DNA of 64,000 nt from Chaetomium olivaceum (GCA_039881045.1 JAYWVB010000053.1:124001-188000); one strand, 5' to 3'; positions 44,149-55,730 are shown, numbered from the stretch's first letter. Program-made: numbers and translations. Notes: generated by a model from the letters alone, not told the origin.

Positions 44149-44267
44149 TTCCCCCGTCCGTCGCGCTCGTTGCGACTCTCAGTTTGTCCAACTTCGATTC
44201 TAAACCCCCTCCCTCCCCCTCCTCGTCTGGCCCGTCCAAGCCTCTATTGACGAGCTGTCCCCCCACC

Positions 44268-46177
44268 ATGGCGTCAGACCCGACCAGCGTCGCTGTTAGC
44301 GACGATGTCAACGCCATTGTCAAGGACAAGGAGGCCAAGCTGGCTCCCGCCCTATCGGCTCAGGACGACCGCCAGCTAGGCATCAGCGTCGGTTCTGCTG
44401 ACGGCGATACCCCGACCGAGGAGGAGCTGCACACTCTGCGTCGAGTGCCTGACAAGATCCCCTGGAGCATCTACACCATCGCCTTCATCGAGCTATGCGA
44501 GCGTTTCTCGTATTATGGCACGACGGCGGTCTTTACCAACTTCATCCAGCAGAAGCTACCTGAATACTCGACAACCGGCGCCAGCTACGACATCGAGTAT
44601 GGGCAAGCTGGTGCCCTGGGTCTCGGCCAGCGGACAGCGTTTGCCCTGACCACCTTCAACTCGTTCTGGCAGTACACCATGCCCCTGTTTGGTGCCTGGA
44701 TTGCCGACAGCTACCTCGGCCGCTACCGGACCATCGGTGCCGCCCTCATGATCGACATCCTTGGTCATATCATCCTCATCGTCGCCGGTCTTCCTCCCGT
44801 TATCAAGAACCCCAACGGCTCCCTTGGCGCCTTGGTCATCGGTATCGTCTTCATGGGTATCGGTACTGGTGGTTTCAAGCCAAACGTCAACCCCCTCATC
44901 GTCGAGCAGCTCGACCTCGAGAGGATGATCGTCAGGACACTACCGAGCGGCGAGCGCGTCGTCGTCGATCCCGCGGCGACAGCTTCGCGCGTATACCACT
45001 ATTTCTACCTGTTCATCAACGTCGGTGCCCTGTGCGGCCAGCTCGCCATGGTCTACTGCGAGCACTACGTTGGCTTCTGGCTGTCCTTCACGCTCCCTAC
45101 CATCCTCCTCTGCTTCTGCCCTCTGGTCATGCTCTGGGGCCGCCGTCGCTACAAGCGCGTCCCGCCCGAGGGCTCCGTTCTCGGCCGGGCCTTCAAGCTG
45201 TTCTTGCTCGCCAACAAGGGCCGCTGGTCCATCAACCCCGCCAAGACGTACCGCCAACTGCACGATGGCACCTTCTGGGAGAATGTCAAGCCGTCCAAGT
45301 TTGACGCTGCCTCTAAGCCCAAGTGGATGGACTTCAACGACGCCTGGGTTGACGAGGTCCACCGTGGTTTCAACGCCTGCGCTGTCTTCCTGTGGTACCC
45401 TCTGTTCTGGCTTTGCTACAACCAAAGTAAGCTGCTTCCTCGCCAGCTGTTGTCAATAACGCCCGTACTAACGCTCCCTACCTAGTCAACAACAACCTCG
45501 TCTCGCAAGCGGCCACCATGCAAGTCGGCGGCGTGCCCAACGACGTCATGAACAACCTGAACCCCTTCGCGCTCATCATCCTGATCCCGCTCCTCGACAC
45601 CGTCGTCTACCCGGCCCTCCGCAAGCTGCGCCTCAACCCGACCCCGCTCAAGCGCATCGCCATCGGCTACTTTGTCGCCGCCAGCGCCATGATCTGGGCC
45701 TGCGTCATCCAGTACTACATCTACCAGCGCAACGAGTGCGGCAACTACGCCAACGGCCTGGTGCCGGGCACCGACAGGGAGTGCGACCGCTCGCCGCTCA
45801 GCATGTGGGCCCAGACGGGCTCCTACGTCCTCATCGCCTTCTCCGAGATCATGGCCTCCATCACGTCCCTCGAGTACGCCCACTCCAAGGCCCCCGCCAA
45901 CATGCGCTCCATGGTGCAGTCCGTCGCGCTGTTCATGAACGCCATCTCGTCGGCTATTGGGTTTGCTCTGGTGCCCCTGGCCGATGACCCGCTGCTGGTC
46001 TGGAACTATGCCGTGGTGGCCATCCTGGCCGTGTTTGGTGGCTCCATGTTCTGGCTCCAGTTCCGTCATCTGGATAAGCAGGAGGATCAGCTCAACATGC
46101 TGCCGAAGGGCACGGTTGGCGACAAGGTGTCGAGGGCCAAGTTTGAGGAGGATGAGAAGTCGGAGGTTAGGGTTTGA
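44268..46177 (+). CDS. PTR2: PTR/POT-family oligopeptide transporter
   Basis: Proton-coupled di/tripeptide importer of the plasma membrane. Exon 1 is 44268-45426 and exon 2 is 45486-46177; 616 aa, frame intact. The signature FIELCERFSYYGT (the ExxER proton-coupling motif followed by FSYYG) is near residue 80. A second POT block is FMGIGTGGFKPNVNPLIVEQ. The hydrophobicity pattern is consistent with 12 helices and a long central cytosolic loop rich in Lys/Trp. The N-terminal ~65 residues are hydrophilic. The open frame extends upstream to 44184 without an ATG, so I chose 44268. Nitrogen control is typical for this family but no specific site was recognised. Confidence 0.95.
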
Positions 46178-47726
46178 GTTTGAGTCGTTTTGACTGGTGT
46201 GATGTTTTTGTTATGCTGGTAATGAGTGTGTGTGGGGGTTGGGTTGGGTTGGGTTGGTGGTTGGTGATGTGGTTTGTTTTAGCCTTGATACCAACTTGCC
46301 TCTGTGGACAGAGGCAGATGACGAATTTTAAATGTGTTTGTGTCCATTTGCTGTGGTCGCTGCTATTGGTCTTGTGGTGACTACTTGACTGTGGTTATAA
46401 TGAAGGATGTGTCGCTTCCCTGTAGCCCCTTCTATGTGATGCGCCACTGGTTTGGGATGCAAGACTGAGAATGAGTCTGCCTGCCCCGTAGATGCGGGAC
46501 TGGACTCATTGCTTAATAACCTAACAACACGACCAGCTCGCCATCTCCTCTTAGCTTGTGCCGTGTTACGGCAAGTGACTCGATGTCAACTTGACGTTCC
46601 ACACAGGTACTGTTCCTTCCGGATCACCAATTGTGGGTGCGGTCAAAGAAGTTTACAACCAAAACAGATTAGCTGCAATCCCAACGTTGGCTGATGCATC
46701 AGTACTGGATACCGGATTAGGTGTTTCCTGATTGCCCCTTTTGCTTTGCTCTCACAGATATTGACATAACTAAAGATTATTAGTACTGATGTTTTCGCCA
46801 ACTATCATCACTATCCCAACATTACCAAACCAAGAGCCAGTTGGCAAGCAACAACCTTATTTCCGCGCCGAAACTTTTAGTAGCTTATATCACCTGATCT
46901 TCTAGTCGAGGTACTCAAGTGTCCCTAAACCTACCGTCAAAATAAAGTTTTGCACAGCCCCCCTTTTCCTCCTCTCGCTTGCATGACACTATTCCCGATA
47001 AACTGCCACGGCCCCCACTCCACCTCCCCATCAGTTTTGGGGCCGGTTTGTTACCGGACTTGACTCACTGGCCTCCTGGTGGGGTGGGCGGGACGAACCG
47101 AGAGGTTTTGGGGTGGCTGTGCTGTTTGTGGGTTTGCTGAGGGTTTTGCTGGTAAGGTGTGTAGATGTGAGAGGGGAGGCGCTCTTTGTTGGTTGCTTGG
47201 GGTATGATATGGTGGGCGTGAGGTAGTAAGCTGCTACTACGAGCGTTAGGGGTTTGACAAAAAAAGAGGTGAGTCGTCTGACTTGGGGGATCTGAAGTGG
47301 TCTTTGGCGTTAAATCTGCTTACGGGGAGCGGGTTTTTTGAAGGTTGGTCGTATGTGTATCTATGAACGTATCTCTGTTTTATATTTCTTCTCGTAATGG
47401 AAGTCGAGTGTTTGCTATATCTGTTTGGCGGGCCTTTCTTGGTTATTGTAGAGAAAGATGAAGACTGTGACAAGGTATGCTGATGATTTTGATCGGTGAC
47501 TGATCGCCTTCACTGGGCTTGTTGAATCGACAATTACTTTTTGAGCCATGGATTGCTTTTGTAAGGCGGCTTAAATAATGAGAGATGGCCAGTTCTGCTT
47601 GATAGGCTCAACCCTTCGATAGCAGCCACTCCTATGTTCTTGTATGCAATCGCTTGGTTGCATCCAAAATAGACAGATTTTGAAGTTTTGTGGCCAATTC
47701 CAGTCCAAAAATATACAAAATAAAGC
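46178..47726. other. Intergenic region
   Basis: 1.5 kb. A GGGTTGGGTTGGGTTGGTTGG-like run lies at ~46226-46264 in the transporter 3' region. The rest is AT-richer than average. No gene supported. Confidence 0.5.
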
Positions 47727-47850
47727 AAAAGTGATGGAAGCCAGAGTCGAACCCAGGAGCGGCTTACCTTTGCACGATCCGCAGTGTGGTGTCCCGATGG
47801 CGCCCACAAGTTGCGGTTATTACCACTGCACCACTGACTTTCGACTCTGG
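47727..47850 (-). other. Degenerate tRNA-like pol III unit bounded by inverted repeats
   Basis: On the minus strand, TGGTGCAGTGG (47833-47823) fits the A box consensus, GTTCGACTC (47752-47744) fits the B box, and TTTT (47730-47727) follows as a terminator. The D-arm region resembles a tRNA, but no arrangement yields a full cloverleaf: the T stem fails. The unit is bounded by a perfect 11-bp inverted repeat, CCAGAGTCGAA (47741-47751) and TTCGACTCTGG (47840-47850), with the 6-bp direct repeat TGGAAG immediately outside both ends. It may be a tRNA pseudogene, a SINE-like element or a MITE. Confidence 0.5.
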
Positions 47851-47856
47851 TGGAAG

Positions 47857-49047
47857 AAGGAAGCAGAGGACTGAGTTAAGAACCCTCGGGATCGCGGACC
47901 AGCTGGATGTTGGTCGGTGTTGTGTTGCGGGAAGTCACGCAAGTTGGGATGGAAGAGGTGGGCAGGTAAGGGCATCTGAGATTGAGCGGAACTACTGCCG
48001 CCTCGGGGATGTAAATAACTAGCGGAAGTGAGAGTGTGAAATAGAGCCCCTGGAAAGCTTACCCCCCAAGACCCGAGGGTGTTGTTTGCATGACTATCTC
48101 CGGAGCTGAAGCCATCCACAACAGGTGAGGATACCAGTCTTTACCTACCCCCCGGAACTATCCCATATATACCCCTAGCGACACCACGAAGATCTCGTTG
48201 CCAATCTTGGACTTTGGCTATGAGCCTACGCCACACTACTGCTTGTATATCGTCTTCCTACAGCAGACTTACAAAATAACCTCCCTTTTTCATCCATTCA
48301 TCACAGCACATGGCCCTATCTGCCAAACCACGACTCGAAGCCAAACACGAGCACTAAAACCGACCCAGTAACCTCATTCACGGCACAAGACAAGGACGCC
48401 AAGGATGTTGTCAAGCGAGTTATCACCTTCCAAGCATGGCAAGAAGCCCAAGCAAGCCAGAATGGGAGGTAAACAAATCATGTTCACTCTCAGCCGCTAC
48501 TACGAGCGTAGGGCACCAAGCCATATAGGTAGGTAAAGGGCATACCGAGAGCGACAAATCGACAAGTCCAACACAACCTGGAACCACAGCCTGGGTAATG
48601 CCCAAACCATATCATCCACACGGTCAACGAACTCCCACCATCCCATCCCAATCACCAAATAGCCGACCAAGAAGAGAATCCAGTAATCAACAGCCCTTGG
48701 GCAGGTAGAAGAGAAGAAAAACAAAACAATCGCCATCGATCACCGCATATTCCATCCATAGATCCATCCATCCCTTTTTCCAGGTAATCATGCAAATTTG
48801 GTATTTGCGCACGGAAAACAAAATAAAACAAGAACAGAGAGATAGAAAAAAACACGACAAGAGTCAAATAAACGCCAGTTCCCCCCAAGCTCCCAAATCC
48901 CCTAGATACCAAATACCACCCCCCTACCTCCCACCTCCACTCCCCAAAGTGACTAGCTGGGTATCGCGCAACCTATCCGTCGGCCGCCACAACACATCCT
49001 CCCGCCCCTTCCTCAAATCACTCAAAGATAATCCTCCCTATCAATCA
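47857..49047. other. Intergenic region
   Basis: 1.2 kb, A-rich on the + strand at its right end (likely 3' UTR of the minus-strand gene that follows). No gene or RNA recognised. Confidence 0.5.
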
Positions 49048-50169
49048 TCAAATCGGACTCCCCGGGAAACTCCTTACACCATTCCCACCGACGCTCAAGT
49101 CTCCGCTGCCGGTCCTCCTCAGCGCCTGGCTCATCGTCTCGATCGCAATCTCTCCGCCATTGGGCGCCGGCGACAGCGACATGCTCATCATGCTGGTGGG
49201 GCTACCGAGCGACTTGCCCGTGCCGGAGGGTGACGATGCCCTGGCCCGAGCTGCGGCCTCGAGGCCCCCCTTGACCGACCCACTCTTGCTCAACGGCGGG
49301 CTCACACCGCCAGGTCCGCCGCCACCGGCCGAGGAGACGGGCGAGCGAATGGGCGAGGGGGAGCGGTTATTGTTGGCCGAGGCGAAGGAGGTTAGCCCCG
49401 CGAGGTGAATGCTGTCGCGCGAGGGGCTGCCGGCGGAGAAGCCGCCATGTTCGGCTTGAACAACGTCGGCGAACGAGATAAAAGACAGGCGGCGGACATC
49501 GGTGGTGTCGAAGCTACCGTAATTGGAAGCCGTCTCGGCAGCGGTGGTGGTGGTGGCGGAGGAGAAAGCGGCCAGCTCGTCGGCCCAGGAGGGCTCGGCG
49601 TACGGGCTTAGGCCGGTCACGTTCACCGAGGCGGGCTGATGGGAGGCGTGGGTGATGATCTCGACGGTGTCCGGATTGAGGTGGTCGTCGGTAATGGCTT
49701 CGGAGGAGGCGTCGAGGACAGGAGGGATGTAGTTCTCGGTTTGGATATGCGAGGGGATGGCGGGGGAGGCGGGCATCAGCGCGGCGCTGCTTTCTTGGAC
49801 GTTGCGCTCGAAAATCTGGCTGCCGGCGGGCGATGCGAGGCGTGGGGAAGAGCCGAAACCCCCGCGGCCTGGAGAGGAAGGGGAGAAACGGGAGCGGTCG
49901 GTTTGGGTGGGAGAGGCGGCCGTGGTATGGGTTGTCGTGGAAGTCGGTTTGCTGGTGGAAGCGGGTTGGGTGGGTTCCTTTTTCTTGCCGAAGCCAAAAA
50001 GGCTGCGCTTCTTTTTCTTCTTCTCTTCACTTTCAGCGGCCTTTGACGCCTCCCTGCGGGCTAGCAGTTCTGACTCGTGCGCTTGCTCGTCTCGCTCTGT
50101 AGTCGACGGCTCTGCCAATGTGGGAATCGCGGTGCTGCCCTGGGCGGGCACTGCGGTCGCGAGACTCAT
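49048..50169 (-). CDS. Conserved fungal orphan with SFISFADVV motif
   Basis: Single exon, 373 aa, frame intact. The start at 50169 (MSLATAVPAQG) is chosen because translation upstream, although open to 50976, is low-complexity and leader-like. Features in order: an acidic/Lys-rich segment with EEKKKKKRSLFGFGKKKEP (residues ~50-70), long Ser/Thr/Pro-rich disordered stretches, a short block RRLSFISFADVVQAEHGG (~residue 238), and a Gly/Ser-rich C-terminus. I recall the SFISFADVV block as conserved in hypothetical proteins of many filamentous ascomycetes. RRLS and RRTGS are possible PKA sites. No domain or function known; probably a disordered regulatory or cortical protein. Confidence 0.7.
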   Translation of the reverse strand: MSLATAVPAQGSTAIPTLAEPSTTERDEQAHESELLARREASKAAESEEKKKKKRSLFGFGKKKEPTQPASTSKPTSTTTHTTAASPTQTDRSRFSPSSPGRGGFGSSPRLASPAGSQIFERNVQESSAALMPASPAIPSHIQTENYIPPVLDASSEAITDDHLNPDTVEIITHASHQPASVNVTGLSPYAEPSWADELAAFSSATTTTAAETASNYGSFDTTDVRRLSFISFADVVQAEHGGFSAGSPSRDSIHLAGLTSFASANNNRSPSPIRSPVSSAGGGGPGGVSPPLSKSGSVKGGLEAAARARASSPSGTGKSLGSPTSMMSMSLSPAPNGGEIAIETMSQALRRTGSGDLSVGGNGVRSFPGSPI

Positions 50170-51588
50170 CTTGCTGAGATATGGTGGTGGCGTGAGGGGC
50201 GAGGTGGGGATCGCGTAGGAATGGGGTAAGTTACAGTAGTTCCAAGTCTGCGTCCGATGTCTACCAGAAAAGGTAGAGCTGTCAGCAATGCTGTCTTCGG
50301 CGATCGATGAAGTTGAGTGGGTGATGGACGATAGTATGCTGCAGGTGGTGGGGATTTGACAAGGTGTTGTGGCGAGGTGAAGACAATATGTGTGCGACTG
50401 GTTGGACAGATTTCCCGATTCGCCGCGAATATATCGACGATAAAGTGCGTCTCTGTCTGGAACCAATAACCACGGAATAGAGGGCGGTCGTACCTTGGCT
50501 CTAGGCCCGGCTCGGTGCGACGCGGGGGAAGGGGGGGGCAGGTGAGCGACCGAGAAAAACCTGGAACCGGGTGTGGTGATGGGTTGGTGATTCTTGCTGT
50601 TTTGGAGGGCAATGGTTGGCGCCTTCCCAGATGGGCTTCGGGTCTGGCGCAAAAAGTGTGATGCAGGTTGCAGGAAGGTGCGGCTTTCCCGGTTCCTGAA
50701 TCCCCCGTGCTGTGTTGTGCTGTGCTGCGTGCGGCGTGCTGCCCTGGTCTCTCGTGTTCCTGAACTTTCGCTTGCCGGGTCCGGGCCGCGTCGGTTTCGT
50801 TTTTGGTTAAAGAGGCAGATCAGCGCTGGCGGCAAGTCCGATTGGGATAGGGATAGGAATGCGTGGGTTAGATGTGTGGATAAGGGTAATGCGGGCGTGT
50901 GAGTTATTATAAATCGTAGAGAGGATTGGATGGATTGTTTCTCGTCACTTTGCTTTGTTCTCGGGCAGAGCGACAAGGCGACCCGGTGACCTCGGGACGC
51001 AAATCGCGATCAACAGGGAATGACGCTGTTTGGTAGCGCTCCCAGGCTGAAAGAGGGGTGTGATCCAGTCGGTCCCTTAACGACGTAATGCAGGCCCACC
51101 GAAGGCACAGCTGCCAAGAGAAGCAAGACCTAAAACGGGTGGTGGAAGGATGTGGAACCTTTCAACTCGGTTTCACCTATTTTGTACATTCCAGCTTCGT
51201 AGTTGCAGACTCCGATCCAACCTAGGTACGTAAGATTTAAGGTAGGTCTTAGATGTCGCCGTGTCCGGGGAAGGGTACCTATGTATGTCTGCTTGCAGCA
51301 TTAGGCATAAATTCCAATATTGCAGGCCCCTGGCTGCGCCTCAACAACCAACCTATCTCAGACCCGACCAAAACCAACCTTGGGTTGTTGGTATCGACCT
51401 TCGGACTCTCTGTCTCTCACGCTCGCAAGGATCACGCGGGATCTTGGATAGAGGTAGGGGGCAGGCTGACGCAAGCATCAGAGTTCCTGCCCGCATCATG
51501 TATGTATCTGTCCGTATGGTATGTACATATGTACACGCACATGTGCCCGTACATTGGGCGCAGACTGGGTATCACCACAGGGAACCAA
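50170..51588. other. Orphan-gene leader and intergenic region
   Basis: The part 50170-50980 keeps the orphan's frame open without a credible start and is probably its promoter and 5' leader. At 51220-51290 TACCTAGGTA-like words recur (AACCTAGGTACG, GGGTACCTATG). No separate gene supported. Confidence 0.5.
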
Positions 51589-53745
51589 CTAGTATCCCCT
51601 TCCGTGCCGTGAAGCATCCATCTCATACGTCCGCTGTTGCGGGTCCATCTCGAACGCTTGCGTCTGGTGGTCCATCTCATGATAGACGTGCGGCTGGGAT
51701 TCAGCTCATGATAGACGTGCGTCTGGGGGTTCATCTCGTAATGACCATACGGGTCGGGGTTCATCTCGGCGGGCAGGCCCCGAGGATCCATCTCGACTGG
51801 TGAGCGCGGTGTCGACATTTCCGTGTGGCCATGGGGAGCGTCGGCCTCCGGAAGCCCTGGGTGCTTGACCTCGCCAGCTCCATCGGTGCTGTTGTCCTGG
51901 ACCGACCCGACCAAAGTGCTTTGCTTGCGACGTCGGAGGAATATCCACACGGCCACTGCGATTAGGGCCAGTCCCCCGATGCCGCCCACGACCCCTCCAA
52001 CGATGGCGCCGACCGGGGTCCCTGCGGATTCTGGTTCGCTTGTCGGGGCGGGGTCGGTACCGCCAGATTCAGTAGGCGAAGGCCCCGAACTTTGTGCTAG
52101 TGGGGAATCAGCATGTGCGCCCTGGATATATCGTTCCGGACATGGTCACTTACTTGAGCTGGGTGGTGTGGTGGACTTGCGCGCAAACAGTCGCCGTACC
52201 TCCTCCGAAGACCAGTCGACCTGATCGAACGACCTATAACCCTATTAGCAAGACGCTCGGGCACGCACCCTTTAGAGCGCGGATAAAAACGCAGAATGCC
52301 TACCCGTTGTTATACCAGGTCTGCAGCGCGCTCGGCCTCTCGTACGCCGCCGCAGCGGCGTCGTATGAGTCTGTCCATTGCATAGCCGTCATGTCAAACA
52401 AGAGCATCCCATTGGGCGCCGGGTCTTCGGTGAGCCCCCAGATGTCCTTGCCGAAAAGGCTCAGCACCTGCCGGCCGCCCACTTGCACGCAGGTGGCATC
52501 CCCTCGCGCGCTGTACGGTATATTTGGGGCTTTTTTCCATACGAATCCCGGCAGGCTCAAGACGTATGCGTCCTGGTAGGTGTATAGGTCGCGTCGGTTG
52601 ACTCCGCCAGCGAGGAAGCTGAGCAGGTTGTCAGCGACGGCTTCGCGCACTCTTTTAACACCCGCGTAATAACTCACATGTCGTAGCCGCCGTCGGCGGT
52701 CTTTATAATAGCCGTGCAAGCTTGTATCCGTGGCGAAGTAGGGATATCGCCGCTCGTCAGCTGCCAATAAACCTTCTTTGTCGTAGGATTGAACAAGGTG
52801 ATGTTGTAAAAATCAAGAGACGGCTCCTTGCCATTCCAACGGCCTACCAAAGAAGGGGTGATTCCGCCAAGCGTGATGATGATGCCGTCGTTCCCGAACG
52901 ATGGGAGATAGTGAGCGCTTGCCCCTACCAGTGTGGCAAAGGGGCTGTTGTCCGTCTCGTTCGTCCACACGCGCGTCGCCATGTTGAACGTCACCATCCC
53001 CCCTACAACCTGAGTCGAACCGTTCGTGTCTGGCTCCGACCACCTTTGGATCTCCCCACCAATCACAAATGCCGTAGTACCCGTGTTTGCAGACGCACCC
53101 AGCGCGGCGGAATGCATGTTAGAGAAAGTCCCTCCGTTTGCAGGCGTCACAATCGACCATTCGCCCCCACCCTCGCCGTCGGCATTGAATTTCCAGAGCT
53201 CGGGCTCTGTCATGTTTTCCTTCACACTTGCCGGAAACTCGCCGCCCCACGAGTAGAATGTCCCGGCCTGTTCGTCCGTCCATAGGACCAAGTTAGACTT
53301 TTTCGGTCCAGACTTCTCGATCGAGCGGATCGAGACATCGCTAGTAGTCCACGACCGGCTAATGTCGATTGAGAGTGTGGATTCGGCCGCAATTCCTGCA
53401 GGTAATTCTTTAGTATTCCCCAACTCTCACCGTGTGACGTCCTAAAAATCCATGAATTGAACAGTGGGACGGGGCAGTCGATCGCGTACCTTCACGGACC
53501 CGATTTACCGACCATGCCGAGAGCTCGCCCCCGTCAACGTAGACATAGTCGCCCAACACGGTCGCTTTTACATGTCAGAACATCACGCGAGCAAGGAAGC
53601 GCTGGGGGAGGAACGGACCGGCCGACTTCTCTCGAACCAGGTAGGTGTTGCGCGCAGGCACCTCCAGAACCGCTACGGCAAAGGCACAGCATAAGCCGAG
53701 AAAGACGAGTAGAGTTGGCATTGGCCGTCGCTCAGGAGAAAACAT
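51589..53745 (-). CDS. Kelch-type beta-propeller membrane protein (two lesions)
   Basis: Exons 53745-53490, 53395-52678, 52618-52304, 52233-52154 and 52096-51589; about 625 aa. The N-terminus contains a signal peptide (PTLLVFLGLCCAFAVA). The ectodomain has kelch-like repeats: LGDYVYVDGGELS, SAALGASANTGTTAFVIGGE, DGIIITLGGITP, IFLAGGVNR and the late RGDATCVQVGGRQVLSLFG. It is followed by a Ser/Pro stalk, a transmembrane helix (AIVGGVVGGIGGLALIAVAV), RRRK and a cytosolic tail of ~9-residue repeats (EMDPRGLPA, EMNPDPYGHY, EMNPQTHVYH and so on). Lesions: in-frame TGA at 53577-53575 (CGA would give FRHVKATVLGDY), and one base missing from GGG at 51696-51698, after which the repeats continue in the other frame to the stop at 51589. 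A cell-surface sensor or adhesion role is inference. Confidence 0.8.
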
Positions 53746-54984
53746 AGCGGGAGGATATCCAACGCGACATCAAGGCGCCGAGAAACACGCGGATGAGTAC
53801 ATGAACAATGGTTTTCGAGTTGAAATTGGAAGCCGAGGCGAGAGGAAAGGGCAGACTTCAGAGTCTTGCCTTTGTGGAGCTGCTGTCAGATGGTAACATC
53901 GAGGCACACCAAGGATGATCAAGGATGGGAATGATTGACTCTCGGTGCATCGGCCGTTTTCCGCCCCCAAAAGACGGGATTGGGCGTCGAAGATGCGCCC
54001 AGCTTTGATTGTGTTGCATCAGCGCGAAATACCAGAGCGTTGCAGATACAGACCCTTGCAAGCAGCATTTTTGCAGTCAGCTTGCTACTTGGCGCCAGGG
54101 AGTGAGGTAACCGTTCGTTTCCTCATTTAGCCATGCCCGCGAGAAACATGTTGGGAGATCGAGGAAGTCGCGAAGGGTCAGGGGAAAGCCAAAAATACGA
54201 CGCTGCGCCTGCCTTGTCGCCTACCGCGACCTGTGGTTGGCCGCTTTGGGGGAGCGGAAGTTGCAGGAGCCGGTTTGCCGATCGCGGAAGGCGCCTCGGG
54301 CGGCAGGGCTCAGGCACATCAAGCAAGAACAATTCGCTTTCGTAAACATAGAAATACATCGTTCATACAGATGAAATGGTTGTCCCGAGGACAAAGTTTA
54401 TAGGGAGGGAGTACAATCTACCATTTCGTTTCGATGTCTTAGTCCCAATGGTCCTTCAGAAATTTAGCCAGATCTTGCGGCATTCTACTCGTGTGTGAAG
54501 TAAACTACCTTTCCCTTTTACGGAGTAGTTATAGATTGCTGTCGTTTTAGCAAAGAACCGGATAGTGTCCGCCGTTAATCCCGTCACACGACCGGCCCGC
54601 GCCGGTTGAACCGCGCCCCACTCGGGCCGGGGGCACGGAGAGGCGGGCACAAACCCGGCGCTACCATGATTGGCCTGACAAGCCGGAGCGGGGCTTGGCT
54701 CGCCAAAAGAAACTCAGAACTCACGTGACGGCTTCTATCGACGCCTAAGAAAAAGTTGATTCGCATCACGACTTCAAACCGCACTTGCCGAGTGAAGGAG
54801 GTGGACGGCGGCCCCGACAGCACACCAGACAAGCCAATTCCGAATTGCAGCTGCTCCACCACTCCCTCTCCCATTTTTGCCGCTAGCCGACCTATCTTGA
54901 TTGTTTTGTGCCTACCGACACCGAGGATCCGCCTTCCCACAGTCGGTTCCTTTTTTTTACGGTGCAATTCCCCGACCGATCACG
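53746..54984. other. Divergent promoter region
   Basis: 1.24 kb between the kelch gene (-) and the mitochondrial ribosomal protein gene (+). No gene supported. Confidence 0.5.
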
Positions 54985-55730
54985 ATGGAGGCCATGGTAA
55001 CAAGACCGGCAGTCTCCTGCTGCCGGCAGGCCGTGCTCTCGGCCCCGACATCTTCCCGGCTCGTGCTGAGCAGCACCACCACCCTTCCCTCGAACATGCG
55101 CCAAAAGTCGACGGCCGCCCGCACACGACGTGCGCTCAACATTCCCCCGCACGAGTCCTTCCTCAACCCCAACAGCAGCGCTGCCGACCGCAACGCCCGC
55201 CCGACAACCGGACAAATCATACAACCCGCCCTCGTCCGCCGCCTCTGTCTACCACACGCCCTTCAAGTTCCTGCCCAAGCAAGACCCGCGGCGGCGCGCC
55301 AACCTCGCCTCGGAGCTCTTCGCCGCCTCCACCACCATCCAGTACCCCTCCACCCACACCCAACCCCACCACCACCACCACCACCAACAATCAACAGAAC
55401 CCGGCAGCACCCCGCCATCAGCAGCGGACTTCCCTTCCATCGAAGGCGAGCCGCGCTACCCGGGCGCGGCACCACCTGACCAAGGCGGACATCGAGGAGA
55501 TGCGGCGGCTGCGGGCGCTGGACCCGGTCGAGCACAGCGTGCCGAACCTGTCGGCGCGCTTCCGCTGCAGCAAGCTGTTCGTCATGATGTGCTGCCAGGC
55601 GCCGCGCGAGCACCGCGAGAAGGTGCAGGCGGAGGTGGAGGCGGCCAAGGCGCGCTGGGGCCCGCGCCGCGCCGCGGCTCGTGGGGAGCGGAAGGCCAGG
55701 ATGGGGATGCTGTTTAATGGCGAGTTATAA
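54985..55730 (+). CDS. Mitochondrial large-subunit ribosomal protein L20 (frameshifted)
   Basis: Mitoribosome large-subunit protein of the fungal MRP-L20 family. The N-terminus (MEAMVTRPAVSCCRQ and onward) is Arg/Ser/Thr-rich, a likely mitochondrial presequence. Three consecutive blocks match the family but lie in three frames: RRALNIPPHESFLNPNSSAA, then YNPPSSAASVYHTPFKFLPK with PRRRANLASELFAAST, then HHLTKADIEEMRRLRALDP through RCSKLFVMMCCQA to ERKARMGMLFNGEL. No intron fits, so two one-base insertions are needed, near 55190-55210 and 55459-55472. A CAC-rich run at ~55365-55385 encodes a His stretch in the middle frame. Repaired length is about 248 aa, normal for the family. Confidence 0.82.

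Noticed and set aside
47727..47850. Complete functional tRNA gene
   Set aside because: A and B boxes are present, but no register gives both a T stem and an acceptor stem, so I list it only as tRNA-like.
50170..50976. 269-codon upstream extension of the SFISFADVV orphan
   Set aside because: Open but low-complexity, with several His/Thr/Ser-rich leader-like stretches; the conserved protein begins at 50169.
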